NCBI RefSeq assembly: GCF_003391135.1
Contig: NZ_CP031455.1
Coordinates: 620,001-684,000, forward strand
Source: Streptoverticillium olivoreticuli subsp. olivoreticuli
GTDB taxonomy: Bacteria > Actinomycetota > Actinomycetes > Streptomycetales > Streptomycetaceae
DNA length: 64,000 bases
Reading direction: 5' to 3'
Under the pieces are notes generated by a model. The model did not search any database and had not been told where the DNA came from. It was given only the letters and a program-made list of their open reading frames with translations. Shown one piece after another: positions 16,917 to 24,589 of the stretch. The position numbers and the translations under genes were made by a program. Position 1 is the first letter of the stretch; every line of letters begins with the position of its first letter.

Positions 16917-18500
16917 ATGACAACAACGGACGGATCGCGGCGGCGCTTCTGCAAGGCAGCCCTGGGCGCGGGCGCACTGCTGCTCCCCGCGCATACAGCC
17001 CGGGCGGCGGTGGACCGGCCGGGGGGTCAGGCGTTGCCCGCACTGGCGGCGCCCCGTCGACTCGACGTGGTCGACCTGGAGCGGTGCTCCCCGGACGATC
17101 GGGTGCTGCTGAGCACGCTGCAAGGGGTGACCAGCAGGCGCAGACCGCAGATCTATCTCTCCGGAGTCTTCGAGGAGGGACGGGACACCTGGCTGCGTGA
17201 GGTGGGCGTACCGCACACCACCGTGCCCGGGCTGGACTCCTTGGTCCGCAAGTACCGGAGCGATCTCGCGGGGGCGATCGTGCCCGACCCCGCGCTGCCC
17301 GCCACGCGGAACGTGGCCACCACTCTGGCCGGGCTCAGGGACGCCGTCGTCGCATCCGCCGCGACGGCCGCCCGCCTCGGTCTGCCGGTGCTGGACGACC
17401 TGCGTGGCCGGTTCGCCAGCAGCTATGCGGCATATGCGTGGGCGGCGCGGAACCTGTGGCCGGACTGCACCCATCGCATGCTCGTCGCCCTGGACCCGGT
17501 CAAGAACCTGGAGAACCTCCGCGATTACGCGGTGGCCAACCGCGCCTTCGTCCTGTGGGCCGATCCCACCCGGTCGCAGGAGGCGGACCTGCTCCGGTCG
17601 CTGATGGACGACATGCCGGTCAACTCCCCCTATCTGGGCTGGTGGCCGAACGACCAGGAGACCACCGGGACCGAACTGGCCTCCCGCCATGGCCTCTATG
17701 TGGCAGCCACCGATTACGTCAACAACCTCACCGTGTTCGCCGGAACGCCCCGCGAACACGTCACCCAGCGCACCGTGGCCGTACCCACACTGCGCAACCG
17801 GATCCATGTGACCTTCACCCTCACCGAAGGGGACAACCTCCAGTACAACCAGCACCACATGCGTAAGCTCTGGGCCGATCCCCAGCGGGGACGCACGCCC
17901 CTGAACTGGTCGATCAGCCCCCTGGCCGTCGACGTGGCACCGGCGTTCCTGACGTACTACCAGCGCACCGCCACCGGCAACGACCTGCTGGTGGCAGGCC
18001 CCTCCGGCCTCGGCTACGCCTACCCCGACGCCTGGCCGCGCGAGCACCTCTCCGACTTCACCCGGCAGACGGGAGACTACCTCGAGCACGCCGGGTTGTC
18101 GGCGGTCTGTGTACTCAACCGCGTGAACGGCAAAGACCGTGACCTGTCCGCTCAGACCGTCGCAGCGTACGCACGCGATGCCGCACCACTGGGCATCTGG
18201 CAGAACTGGGCCGACCACTTCGGCACCGCCGTGGTCTCGGGAATCCCGCTCAGCACCGGCCGACTGGTCACCAGCAAGGGCGAGGCCCAGAAGGCCCTCG
18301 CCAAGGCCGCACAGAGCTGGAACCGCCGGACACCGCTGTTCCTCACCATCGGAGTGCTGGCCTGGAAACTCGGCCCCAGCGATGTCACCGATATCGCCCG
18401 CGGGCTCGACGACCGCTTCGTCATCACCCGTGGCGACCACTTCTTCCGCCTCATCCGGCAATCCCTACCGGCCGGCGGAGGGCAACCCAGTTACAGGTAG
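16917..18500 (+). CDS. Tat-exported GxGYxYP-domain protein (putative glycoside hydrolase)
   Basis: 527 residues from ATG 16917. The N-terminus SRRRFCKAALGAGALLLPAHT has a twin-arginine export motif and cleavage near ARA (28-30). The family-naming motif GLGYAYP lies at residues 364-370. Other conserved pieces include VTFTLTEGDNLQYNQHHMR and PLNWSISPLAVDVAP. GxGYxYP proteins are predicted TIM-barrel carbohydrate-active enzymes with no settled activity. Export in folded form suggests a cofactor or fast folding. It stands alone between intergenic regions; no carbohydrate transporter or regulator lies beside it. Confidence 0.85.
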   Translation: MTTTDGSRRRFCKAALGAGALLLPAHTARAAVDRPGGQALPALAAPRRLDVVDLERCSPDDRVLLSTLQGVTSRRRPQIYLSGVFEEGRDTWLREVGVPHTTVPGLDSLVRKYRSDLAGAIVPDPALPATRNVATTLAGLRDAVVASAATAARLGLPVLDDLRGRFASSYAAYAWAARNLWPDCTHRMLVALDPVKNLENLRDYAVANRAFVLWADPTRSQEADLLRSLMDDMPVNSPYLGWWPNDQETTGTELASRHGLYVAATDYVNNLTVFAGTPREHVTQRTVAVPTLRNRIHVTFTLTEGDNLQYNQHHMRKLWADPQRGRTPLNWSISPLAVDVAPAFLTYYQRTATGNDLLVAGPSGLGYAYPDAWPREHLSDFTRQTGDYLEHAGLSAVCVLNRVNGKDRDLSAQTVAAYARDAAPLGIWQNWADHFGTAVVSGIPLSTGRLVTSKGEAQKALAKAAQSWNRRTPLFLTIGVLAWKLGPSDVTDIARGLDDRFVITRGDHFFRLIRQSLPAGGGQPSYR

Positions 18501-18695
18501 GGGCAACGGCCCACACCGTGACAACGGGTCGTACACCGCCCTCCCACAAGCGGACCGCGTGCGGGCCGACAAGGACTCCGGCAAAAGTCGGGCCTGCCTG
18601 CGCAGACGCGGTATCAAGGCCACGGTCCCGGTCCCGGCGGACCGGGTTACGCAACCGCAAGACGAGTGGCTGTGACCAGCACGATCACCGTATGC

Positions 18696-19121
18696 CTACT
18701 CAGCCTGCGGCCACTCCCAGCCGAGCTGGAGGAAGAAGCCGAGGCGGTCGCTCACGGCACGGATCTCGGAGATCCTGCCCCCGGTCAGGGTGAAGATCCA
18801 GATCGCCTCGTTCTCGAAGCTCCGGCCGGTCGGCTCGGGCATGCGCGGGTGGGTTCCACCATGGACACCGCGCTGGGTGACGCGGGCGACCACCCGGTCA
18901 CCCTCGCCGATCAGCTCCTCCACGTGGACGGTGAGCGGGTCGAAAGCGGCCAACTGCTGGCGCATACCCTCGAAGGCCGCACCCGGCTCGTCGGCCTCGC
19001 CATGGATGATCTTGTTGTGGTCCACGACGTCGTGTGCCATGAATTCGGGAAGGTCCATGAGCCGACGGTCGCTGACCGCTTCGAAGAAGCCCAGAACTAC
19101 CTGTTTGTTGTGATCCACCAC
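18696..19121 (-). CDS. SnoaL-like / ester cyclase family protein
   Basis: About 141 residues if GTG 19121 is used, which has GGGGGTG upstream; GTG 19158 gives a longer form. The NTF2-like fold is shown by NKQVVLGFFEAVSDRRLMDLPEFMAHDVVDHN, AAFEGMRQQLAAFDPLTVHVEEL and EGDRVVARVTQRGVHGG, ending with an FEN...IWIFTLTGGRISEIRAVSDRLGFFLQLGW pattern. These proteins cyclise or isomerise small molecules or simply bind them. It is the only such gene here and not in a polyketide cluster, so a role in antibiotic synthesis is not indicated. Confidence 0.8.
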   Translation of the reverse strand: MVDHNKQVVLGFFEAVSDRRLMDLPEFMAHDVVDHNKIIHGEADEPGAAFEGMRQQLAAFDPLTVHVEELIGEGDRVVARVTQRGVHGGTHPRMPEPTGRSFENEAIWIFTLTGGRISEIRAVSDRLGFFLQLGWEWPQAE

Positions 19122-19313
19122 GGTGGCCGCACCCCCATCTGATCGATTGTCAGCCACCGAGAGCGTAACCCTGTGATCCACAGGCCCCGTCAACGGGTGC
19201 GTGGCCAGCACTTTCGCAACAGGCGCCCTGGACGACCAAATCCGACAAGGCACCGGGTGCGTTGTTTGTGCCAGACCGCGGCGGCCCTCGCGGCGGGGGC
19301 CGGGGCCTGACGG

Positions 19314-20495
19314 TCACCCCGAGGCCCTGCGCAGCAGGTATTCCCGTTCCGGCAGGCTCAACGTGAGCCTCGCGGCCTCCCGATAGTGCTCGCGGGCCTG
19401 ATCGTGCTGACCGGCCAGGTCGAGCAGGTGCCCGCGCACCGCCTCCAGCCGGTGGTGGCCGGCGACCCGCTTGTCGCCGTCGAGCGTGGCGAGCAGGGCC
19501 AGTCCCTCGACCGGGCCGTGTACCATCGCGGTCGCGATCGCGCGGTTCAGGGTGACCATCGGGTTCGGTGCGGTCCGGTCCAGGATCTTGTAGAGGATCA
19601 GCACCTCGGCCCAGTCCGTCTCCTCGGTGGACGGCGCCTCGTCGTGGATCGCGGCGATCGCGGCCTGCAACAGGTACGGCCCGGCCGACCCTTTGGTCAG
19701 GGTGCCGGTGACCAGCGCGACGCCCTCCTCGATCCGCGCGCTGTCCCAGAGGCCGCGGTCCTGCTCGGCGAGCGGCACCAGCACGCCGTCCGCGCTACGT
19801 GCCCCCTGCCGGGCGTCGGTGAGCAGCATCAGCGCGAGCAGCCCGGCGACCTCGCCGTCGTCCGGCAGCAGCCGGTGCACCTCGCGGGTGAGCCGGATGG
19901 CCTCCGCGGCCAGCTCGACCCGTTGCAGGTCGGGCCCGGAGGTGGCGGTGTAGCCCTCGTTGAAGATCAGGTACAGCACCTGCAGCACCGCCGGCAGCCG
20001 CTCGGGGCCGTCCGGGAAACCGGCGCCCTTGATCGTCTGCTTCGCCCGGCTGATCCGCTGCGCCATGGTGGCCTCCGGCACCAGGAACGCGTGCGCGATC
20101 TGGGCCGTGGTGAGGCCGCCGACCGCCCGGAGCGTCAGCGCCACCTGCGAGGGCGCCGACAACTTCGGGTGGCAGCACAGGAACAGCAGGCGCAGTGTGT
20201 CGTCGACGTGCCGGTGCGGGTCGTCGTACGGCGGCGGCTCCATGCTGACGGTCAGTTCGCGTTCCCGGCGGGCCGCCTCGCTGCGCCAGTGGTCGGTCAG
20301 CCTGCGGCCGGCGACCGTGACCAGCCAGCCCGCGGGCCTGCCCGGCACACCCTGCTCCGGCCACTGCACCGACGCCGCGAGCAGCGCCTCCTGGACTGCG
20401 TCCTCGCAGGCTTCGAACTGCCTGTGCCTGCGGACGAGCGTGCCGAGGACCTGCGGCGCCAGGCTGCGCAGCAGGTCCTCGATCTCACCGCTCAC
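19314..20495 (-). CDS. ECF42-type RNA polymerase sigma factor
   Basis: 393 residues. The sigma region 2 (EDLLRSLAPQVLGTLVRRHRQFEACEDAVQEALLAA) and region 4 (LTTAQIAHAFLVPEATMAQRISRAKQTI) fill the first 185 residues. The remaining ~200 residues are the helical TPR-like extension (LQVLYLIFNEGYTATSG...LNRAIATAMVHGPVEGLALL) that marks the ECF42 group. There is no anti-sigma factor gene. The DGPF-domain partner lies 10 bp upstream in the same direction. A promoter that matches what I recall of the ECF42 consensus precedes the pair, so autoregulation is likely. The stimulus is unknown. Confidence 0.93.
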   Translation of the reverse strand: MSGEIEDLLRSLAPQVLGTLVRRHRQFEACEDAVQEALLAASVQWPEQGVPGRPAGWLVTVAGRRLTDHWRSEAARRERELTVSMEPPPYDDPHRHVDDTLRLLFLCCHPKLSAPSQVALTLRAVGGLTTAQIAHAFLVPEATMAQRISRAKQTIKGAGFPDGPERLPAVLQVLYLIFNEGYTATSGPDLQRVELAAEAIRLTREVHRLLPDDGEVAGLLALMLLTDARQGARSADGVLVPLAEQDRGLWDSARIEEGVALVTGTLTKGSAGPYLLQAAIAAIHDEAPSTEETDWAEVLILYKILDRTAPNPMVTLNRAIATAMVHGPVEGLALLATLDGDKRVAGHHRLEAVRGHLLDLAGQHDQAREHYREAARLTLSLPEREYLLRRASG

Positions 20496-20505
20496 GGACG
20501 ACCGC

Positions 20506-20874
20506 TCACAGGTCGGCCCCGCAGGAGAACATCGCCGGGCGGATCTCGATCGACAGGCCCTTGACCCGGGTGTCCGGGATGAGCTTGGCGATCTCGATCG
20601 CGCGCTCCTTGCTCTCGCAGTCGATCAGGTAGAAGCCGCCCATGAACTCCTTGGCCTCGATGAACGGCCCGTCGGTGACGGCAGGCGTGCCGCCGGTGCC
20701 GGTGACGACGGTCGAGTTCGCCGGGTCGGCGAGCGCCTGGGTGAGGATGAATTCCCCCGAGTCCTGGACGGTCTTCATGAACTCGCCGTGGCCGTCCATG
20801 ATGAGCTTCCGCTCGTCCTCCGAGAGTGCGTCCAGGATCTCCTGGTTGACCTGCATGATCAGGAGGTACTTCAT
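20506..20874 (-). CDS. DGPF (YCII-related) domain protein, ECF42 partner
   Basis: 122 residues from ATG 20874 (GGAG upstream). Contains the naming motif TDGPFIEAKEFMGGFYLIDCES and the ferredoxin-like YCII fold with MKYLLIMQVNQEILDALSEDE at the N-terminus. Genes of this type are coded beside ECF42 sigma factors throughout actinobacteria; their biochemical role is not settled. Here it is the first gene of the two-gene operon. Confidence 0.92.
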   Translation of the reverse strand: MKYLLIMQVNQEILDALSEDERKLIMDGHGEFMKTVQDSGEFILTQALADPANSTVVTGTGGTPAVTDGPFIEAKEFMGGFYLIDCESKERAIEIAKLIPDTRVKGLSIEIRPAMFSCGADL

Positions 20875-20920
20875 GTCCTTGCTCCTTGTGTCGGGTTCCG
20901 CCCCGGGGCGGCTCGACAGG

Positions 20921-20949
20921 GAGTCGGAGCCGTCCGACGTCTTTCGACA
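20921..20949 (-). promoter_or_regulatory. Candidate ECF42 promoter
   Basis: On the minus strand TGTCGA (20949-20944) is followed after 17 bases by CGACTC (20926-20921), about 47 bases before the DGPF start. This agrees with the -35 TGTCGA and CGA-type -10 that I recall for ECF42 targets. From memory only. Confidence 0.5.
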
Positions 20950-21448
20950 TCCCCCGCCCAGCTGCCCGGCTGTGTGCTCTCGCCAGCGGGCATCCTCTAT
21001 ATCCTGCGCACTGGCGTGGCCTGAGCGCGTGCCGCCGCTGCCTGGGCGCCGACCCCCGGCCCTCCGGGACCGCAGCATCAAATCCATCTGCTCTCCATGC
21101 TGTTGACGCCCCACGCCAGGGGCCAACCGGCCATCTCTCACGGCACACCCTCCTCTCGAGCACTCACCCGATACGGCCCGAGCGCCGACCGCACCATCTT
21201 GTCGACTGCCGTCCGGCCCGATCAGTGCGGCCCACGTGCACCGCGGCCCGGTGAGCACGGTGCGCAAAGAGCACCGATGAACGTGGCCAATACGTGCCGA
21301 TCCTGAAAATCAACGGTTGTTATCCGTCACTCGCGCGAGCATCATGTCCGAACTGGTTCTCCCGGTGGCAAAGAACTGACCATGGCCCGCAAAAGGAAGT
21401 TGTCCGGGCTTACCTCCTGTCCAGCACGCCACGAAGGGAAGAGGTCCC
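20950..21448. other. Intergenic region upstream of the tandem paralogues
   Basis: No gene is supported. The 3' part should contain the promoter of the gene at 21449; GGGAAGAGG lies just before its ATG. No repeat or operator was recognised. Confidence 0.4.
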
Positions 21449-22594
21449 ATGTCGTTCATCACGGTACAGAACCAGCTCTACAACGCACTAACCCAAGGGC
21501 TGGGTCAGTCGGATCAAACCTTCCAGCTCCTCCAGCCGGCGGCTCCTCTTTCCGCGGAGGGTGGGGACACATTCCTCTGGTCCTTCCTCAACAACATCCC
21601 GCCGCTCTCGCTGGACCAGAACTACACCCAGAGCGGCGGGAACCAGCTCTTCTCCGACTACAAGGGGGCCCTGTCCGCGCTACGGCCGGCGACGAAGATC
21701 GATGTCAAGCAGGAGGTCGGCGAGGAGAACTTCCAAAGTTTCGTGAGATACCTGCAATCGCTGAGGCCGATACCTCCGGTGAACCAGTTCCCCGACATCT
21801 TCTTCAACTGGGCGATGGTGAACGCGCCCGACGTCGCGCAACAGGGAGCGTCGGCGTACGCGGCGATCATCCTCGACCCGATCGGCTCCGCGCAGCAGGC
21901 CCTGATGCCCTACATGCAGAAACCGCCCGCGCCACCGGACTGGGCCCGGGGCTACGACGCTCTGGTGCAGGACCTCTCGCAAGCGCCCCAGCGGGCTTTC
22001 GAGATGCGCAGCTCGACCACGAGCTCGGACGTGAGCAGATCATGGTCCTCCGGGCGGCGCTCCGTTCTGTTCGGCCTGTGGAGAGGAAGTGAGAGCACCG
22101 AGCGTCTGAGTGAATTCTTCGCACAGAGCGAGATCAGCATCAGAGCCTCCTTCGGGCACGTGCTGAGCTTCCAGACGAACGCCGGAGCCTGGTACGGCTC
22201 GTCCGCCCTCGGCACTGCCTACGCCAAGAAGGGCGACCCGCCGTGGCGCAGCGGTAGTGCGATCACCTGGGAAAGCACGTTCGGGGCCTCGGGAAATATC
22301 CAACGGGTCACGGTCAACCTCCTGGTGGCCGACGCCATGGACATCAGCGTGACCGCCAGAACTTCGTTCAGCCAGCAGGACCAGCAAATAATCCGGGGCA
22401 ACTCGGGCTCCGGGCTCTGGCCGTTCTACAACGGTAGCGGAGAGCACGGAATGACAACGAATACGCAATTCGGCGACCGGGGCGAGACCACGCTCACCAC
22501 CAAATCCTCTCCCGGCGTTCCGGTGCTGATCGGAGTCAACGTCCTGCCGATCAGCCGCTTCCTCGGCTATACGTCGGCAGCGCGTGAGCAGTAG
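21449..22594 (+). CDS. Unknown protein, first of two tandem paralogues
   Basis: 381 residues from ATG 21449 (GGGAAGAGG upstream). No signal peptide or membrane segment is visible, so it is probably cytoplasmic. It shares order and spacing of conserved blocks with the next gene: FPDIFFNWAM (about residue 115), PDVAQQGASA, TTSSDVSRSW, FGLWRGSESTERL, WYGSSALGTAY, DQQIIRGNSGSGLWPFY and a C-terminal VPVLIGVNVLPISRFLG. I cannot assign it to a family. Mixed helix then beta-rich composition suggests at least two domains. The two genes are separated by 90 bp with a strong hairpin. Confidence 0.85.
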   Translation: MSFITVQNQLYNALTQGLGQSDQTFQLLQPAAPLSAEGGDTFLWSFLNNIPPLSLDQNYTQSGGNQLFSDYKGALSALRPATKIDVKQEVGEENFQSFVRYLQSLRPIPPVNQFPDIFFNWAMVNAPDVAQQGASAYAAIILDPIGSAQQALMPYMQKPPAPPDWARGYDALVQDLSQAPQRAFEMRSSTTSSDVSRSWSSGRRSVLFGLWRGSESTERLSEFFAQSEISIRASFGHVLSFQTNAGAWYGSSALGTAYAKKGDPPWRSGSAITWESTFGASGNIQRVTVNLLVADAMDISVTARTSFSQQDQQIIRGNSGSGLWPFYNGSGEHGMTTNTQFGDRGETTLTTKSSPGVPVLIGVNVLPISRFLGYTSAAREQ

Positions 22595-22620
22595 CCCTGG
22601 TTCAGAGGCGACACCGATGA

Positions 22621-22660
22621 CCTGACCGGCCAGGGGCCGGCGACCCCCTGGCCGGTCAGG
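22621..22660. terminator. 16-bp stem hairpin between the paralogues
   Basis: CCTGACCGGCCAGGGG (22621-22636) pairs perfectly with CCCCTGGCCGGTCAGG (22645-22660) around 8 bases. It lies 26 bp past the first stop and 24 bp before the second start; it could end transcription or tune the ratio of the two proteins. Confidence 0.7.
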
Positions 22661-22684
22661 AGCGCCCAACGAAAGGTCAGCGCC

Positions 22685-23851
22685 ATGCCAACCGTGCCGC
22701 CGTCACCGCCCGACCCGATGGCCGAGCTCCAGAACCGCTGGTACAACGCCGTATTGAAGAACTTGCCGGCTTCTCCGTCGACCACCCAGCTCATCCAGCC
22801 CGCACCCCCACTGGAACCGTCCGACACCGCCCTGTGGGCCCGTGAGAACACCGTCCCGCCCGCATCCCTCACCTTCAACTGGCAGGCAGTGGAGAGCGCG
22901 CTCTTCTTCGACGAGTACGCCGCCGTGATTCAGGCGCTGTCCGTCCCGGAGAGCACCCTCGTGACGGCGATCGGCTCGGGAGTCCATCAGGAATGGCTCA
23001 AGTACCTCAAGGGACTGACGCCCCAGCCGGACGAGGACAGGCTGCCCGATGTCTTCTACGCCTGGGCGATGACATATCACCCGGATGTCGCAAACGAAGG
23101 CGCGTCCGCGCTGCGGGACATCGTGCGCCTGAAGGCCCTGCAGAGGCTTCTTCACTCCTACCAGGGATCGCCCCCGAAACCCGCCGAGTACCTCGGCGGC
23201 AGCAGGGAGTTGCTGAGCATGCTCAGCAACTCCCTGTCCACGACGATTTCCTTCGACAGTGCGACAACGAGCGGGGATGTTTCCGGCACTTGGACCAGAG
23301 GGGTGAACAAGGACTTCTCGGGACTGTGGGCCGGTGCCGACCGGCTTGACGCGACCACCACCAGATTTGCCCGAAGCGTGGTGACCGTCGAAGCCGAACT
23401 GGGTGCGTATGCGGTCTGGACCGTCAATCCCGACCCCCGCTGGTACGACTCGAGCCGGCTTCACGAGGCGTACACGAAGCACTCGAGTCCACCATGGGCT
23501 TCCGATCCTCAGCTGCACTGGGACATGGCGTTCGGTGAGAAGTCCGGAAGGCTCCAGCGTGCGATCGGCTCACTGCTGATCGTGGAGAGGCTCTCGAGCG
23601 TGGTCACCTCGGATGCCGCGTTCCCTTCCGACGACCAGCAGGTCATCAAGGCCAATGCGGCTGCCGGCCTGTGGCCGTTCTTCGTTCCGACTGGCGACGG
23701 CGTCACCAACAAGGCCGACTTCGACAATGGGAAGCCGAGACTCGAAACCACTGCGTCAGGGGGTAAACCGTTGGTCATCGGCGCCCATGTTCTCCCCATC
23801 GCCAGGTATCTCGGCGGTTCGAGTACCGCCCCCGGAGGAATCGACCGCTGA
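22685..23851 (+). CDS. Unknown protein, second of two tandem paralogues
   Basis: 388 residues from ATG 22685 (AAAGG upstream). Conserved with its neighbour in N-terminal WYNAVLKNLP...QLIQPAPPLEP, LPDVFYAWAM, HPDVANEGASA, TTSGDVSGTWTRG, FSGLWAGADRLD, WYDSSRLHEAYTKHSSPPW, DDQQVIKANAAAGLWPFF and KPLVIGAHVLPIARYLG. Identity is modest outside these blocks, so the duplication is old. Function unknown; no export signal. The coding region contains a perfect 34-base palindrome at 23203-23236. IS remnants follow right after the stop. Confidence 0.85.
   Translation: MPTVPPSPPDPMAELQNRWYNAVLKNLPASPSTTQLIQPAPPLEPSDTALWARENTVPPASLTFNWQAVESALFFDEYAAVIQALSVPESTLVTAIGSGVHQEWLKYLKGLTPQPDEDRLPDVFYAWAMTYHPDVANEGASALRDIVRLKALQRLLHSYQGSPPKPAEYLGGSRELLSMLSNSLSTTISFDSATTSGDVSGTWTRGVNKDFSGLWAGADRLDATTTRFARSVVTVEAELGAYAVWTVNPDPRWYDSSRLHEAYTKHSSPPWASDPQLHWDMAFGEKSGRLQRAIGSLLIVERLSSVVTSDAAFPSDDQQVIKANAAAGLWPFFVPTGDGVTNKADFDNGKPRLETTASGGKPLVIGAHVLPIARYLGGSSTAPGGIDR
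23203..23236. repeat. Perfect 34-base palindrome inside a coding region
   Basis: CAGGGAGTTGCTGAGCA is followed directly by its complement TGCTCAGCAACTCCCTG. It codes for the segment RELLSMLSNSL of the second paralogue. Confidence 0.85.
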
Positions 23852-23929
23852 GAGGGCGTTCCGCGAGCGCTCGGCCATTCTCGCAACTGTTGACGGCCGG
23901 TTGTCCGGTTCGGGGGCTTGCGAGACGAG

Positions 23930-24569
23930 CCGAACGCCCGCACCGAACACTCAGGTGGAAGTACCGCACGGGCGCGCTGTGGCGGGATCTGTCCGAGGAA
24001 CTGGCCGTTTCAGACCGCGCACAAGCGGTTGCTGCGTTGGGCGGTCGACGGTACATGGCAGCGGATCTTCGCCGCCGTGCTTGCCACGGCGGACGCTGCC
24101 GGTGAGATCGGCTGGACGGTGTCGGTGGACTCCACGGTGTGCCGAGCGCACCAGCACGCGGCCGGCGCCCGGAAAGGAAGGTGGTGGCCGGACGAGCCCG
24201 CCGACCACGCCATCGGCCGCTCACGCGGGGGCCTGAGCACCAAGGTCCACCTGGCGACGCAGGGGCCCGGCCACTGGCCCTGGTGGTAACGGGCGGGCAG
24301 GCCGGTGACGCCCCGGCGTTCGCGTCCGTCATGGCCGCGATCCGCGTTACCCTCACCGGCTGGGAGAGGCCGCGCACCCGGCCCGGCACGGTGATCGCGG
24401 ATCGCGCGTACTCGGCCCGCACGATCCGCTCACACCTGCGTCAACGGCACATCCGGGCGGTCATCCCGCAGCCGGTGGACCAGTCCGCCACCGGCGGCGG
24501 CACGGCCCACGTGGAGGGCGCCCGCCCGGCTTCGACCGCGTCGCCTACAAGGAACGCAACACGGTGGAG
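23930..24569 (+). pseudogene. IS5-type transposase, 5' part, frameshifted and interrupted
   Basis: Reading across frames gives a DDE transposase of the IS5 type: KYRTGALWRDLSEE, then QTAHKRLLRWAVDGTWQRI, VSVDSTVCRAHQHAAGA (first Asp), GRSRGGLSTKVHLAT, VIADRAYSARTIRSHLRQ (second Asp), and finally FDRVAYKERNTVE, where homology stops at 24569. At least three frame changes (near 24005, 24270 and 24500) make it inactive. Its last part is found 2.5 kb away at 27078-27195, because a recombinase element has inserted here. Confidence 0.8.
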
Positions 24570-24589
24570 ATGAGCAAGCCGCAGTGCTG

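Noticed and set aside
16824..18461. Long minus-strand open frame (545 codons) over the GxGYxYP gene
   Set aside because: It is antisense to a well-supported gene with Tat signal and family motif; its own translation has no domain and arises from GC-biased codons.
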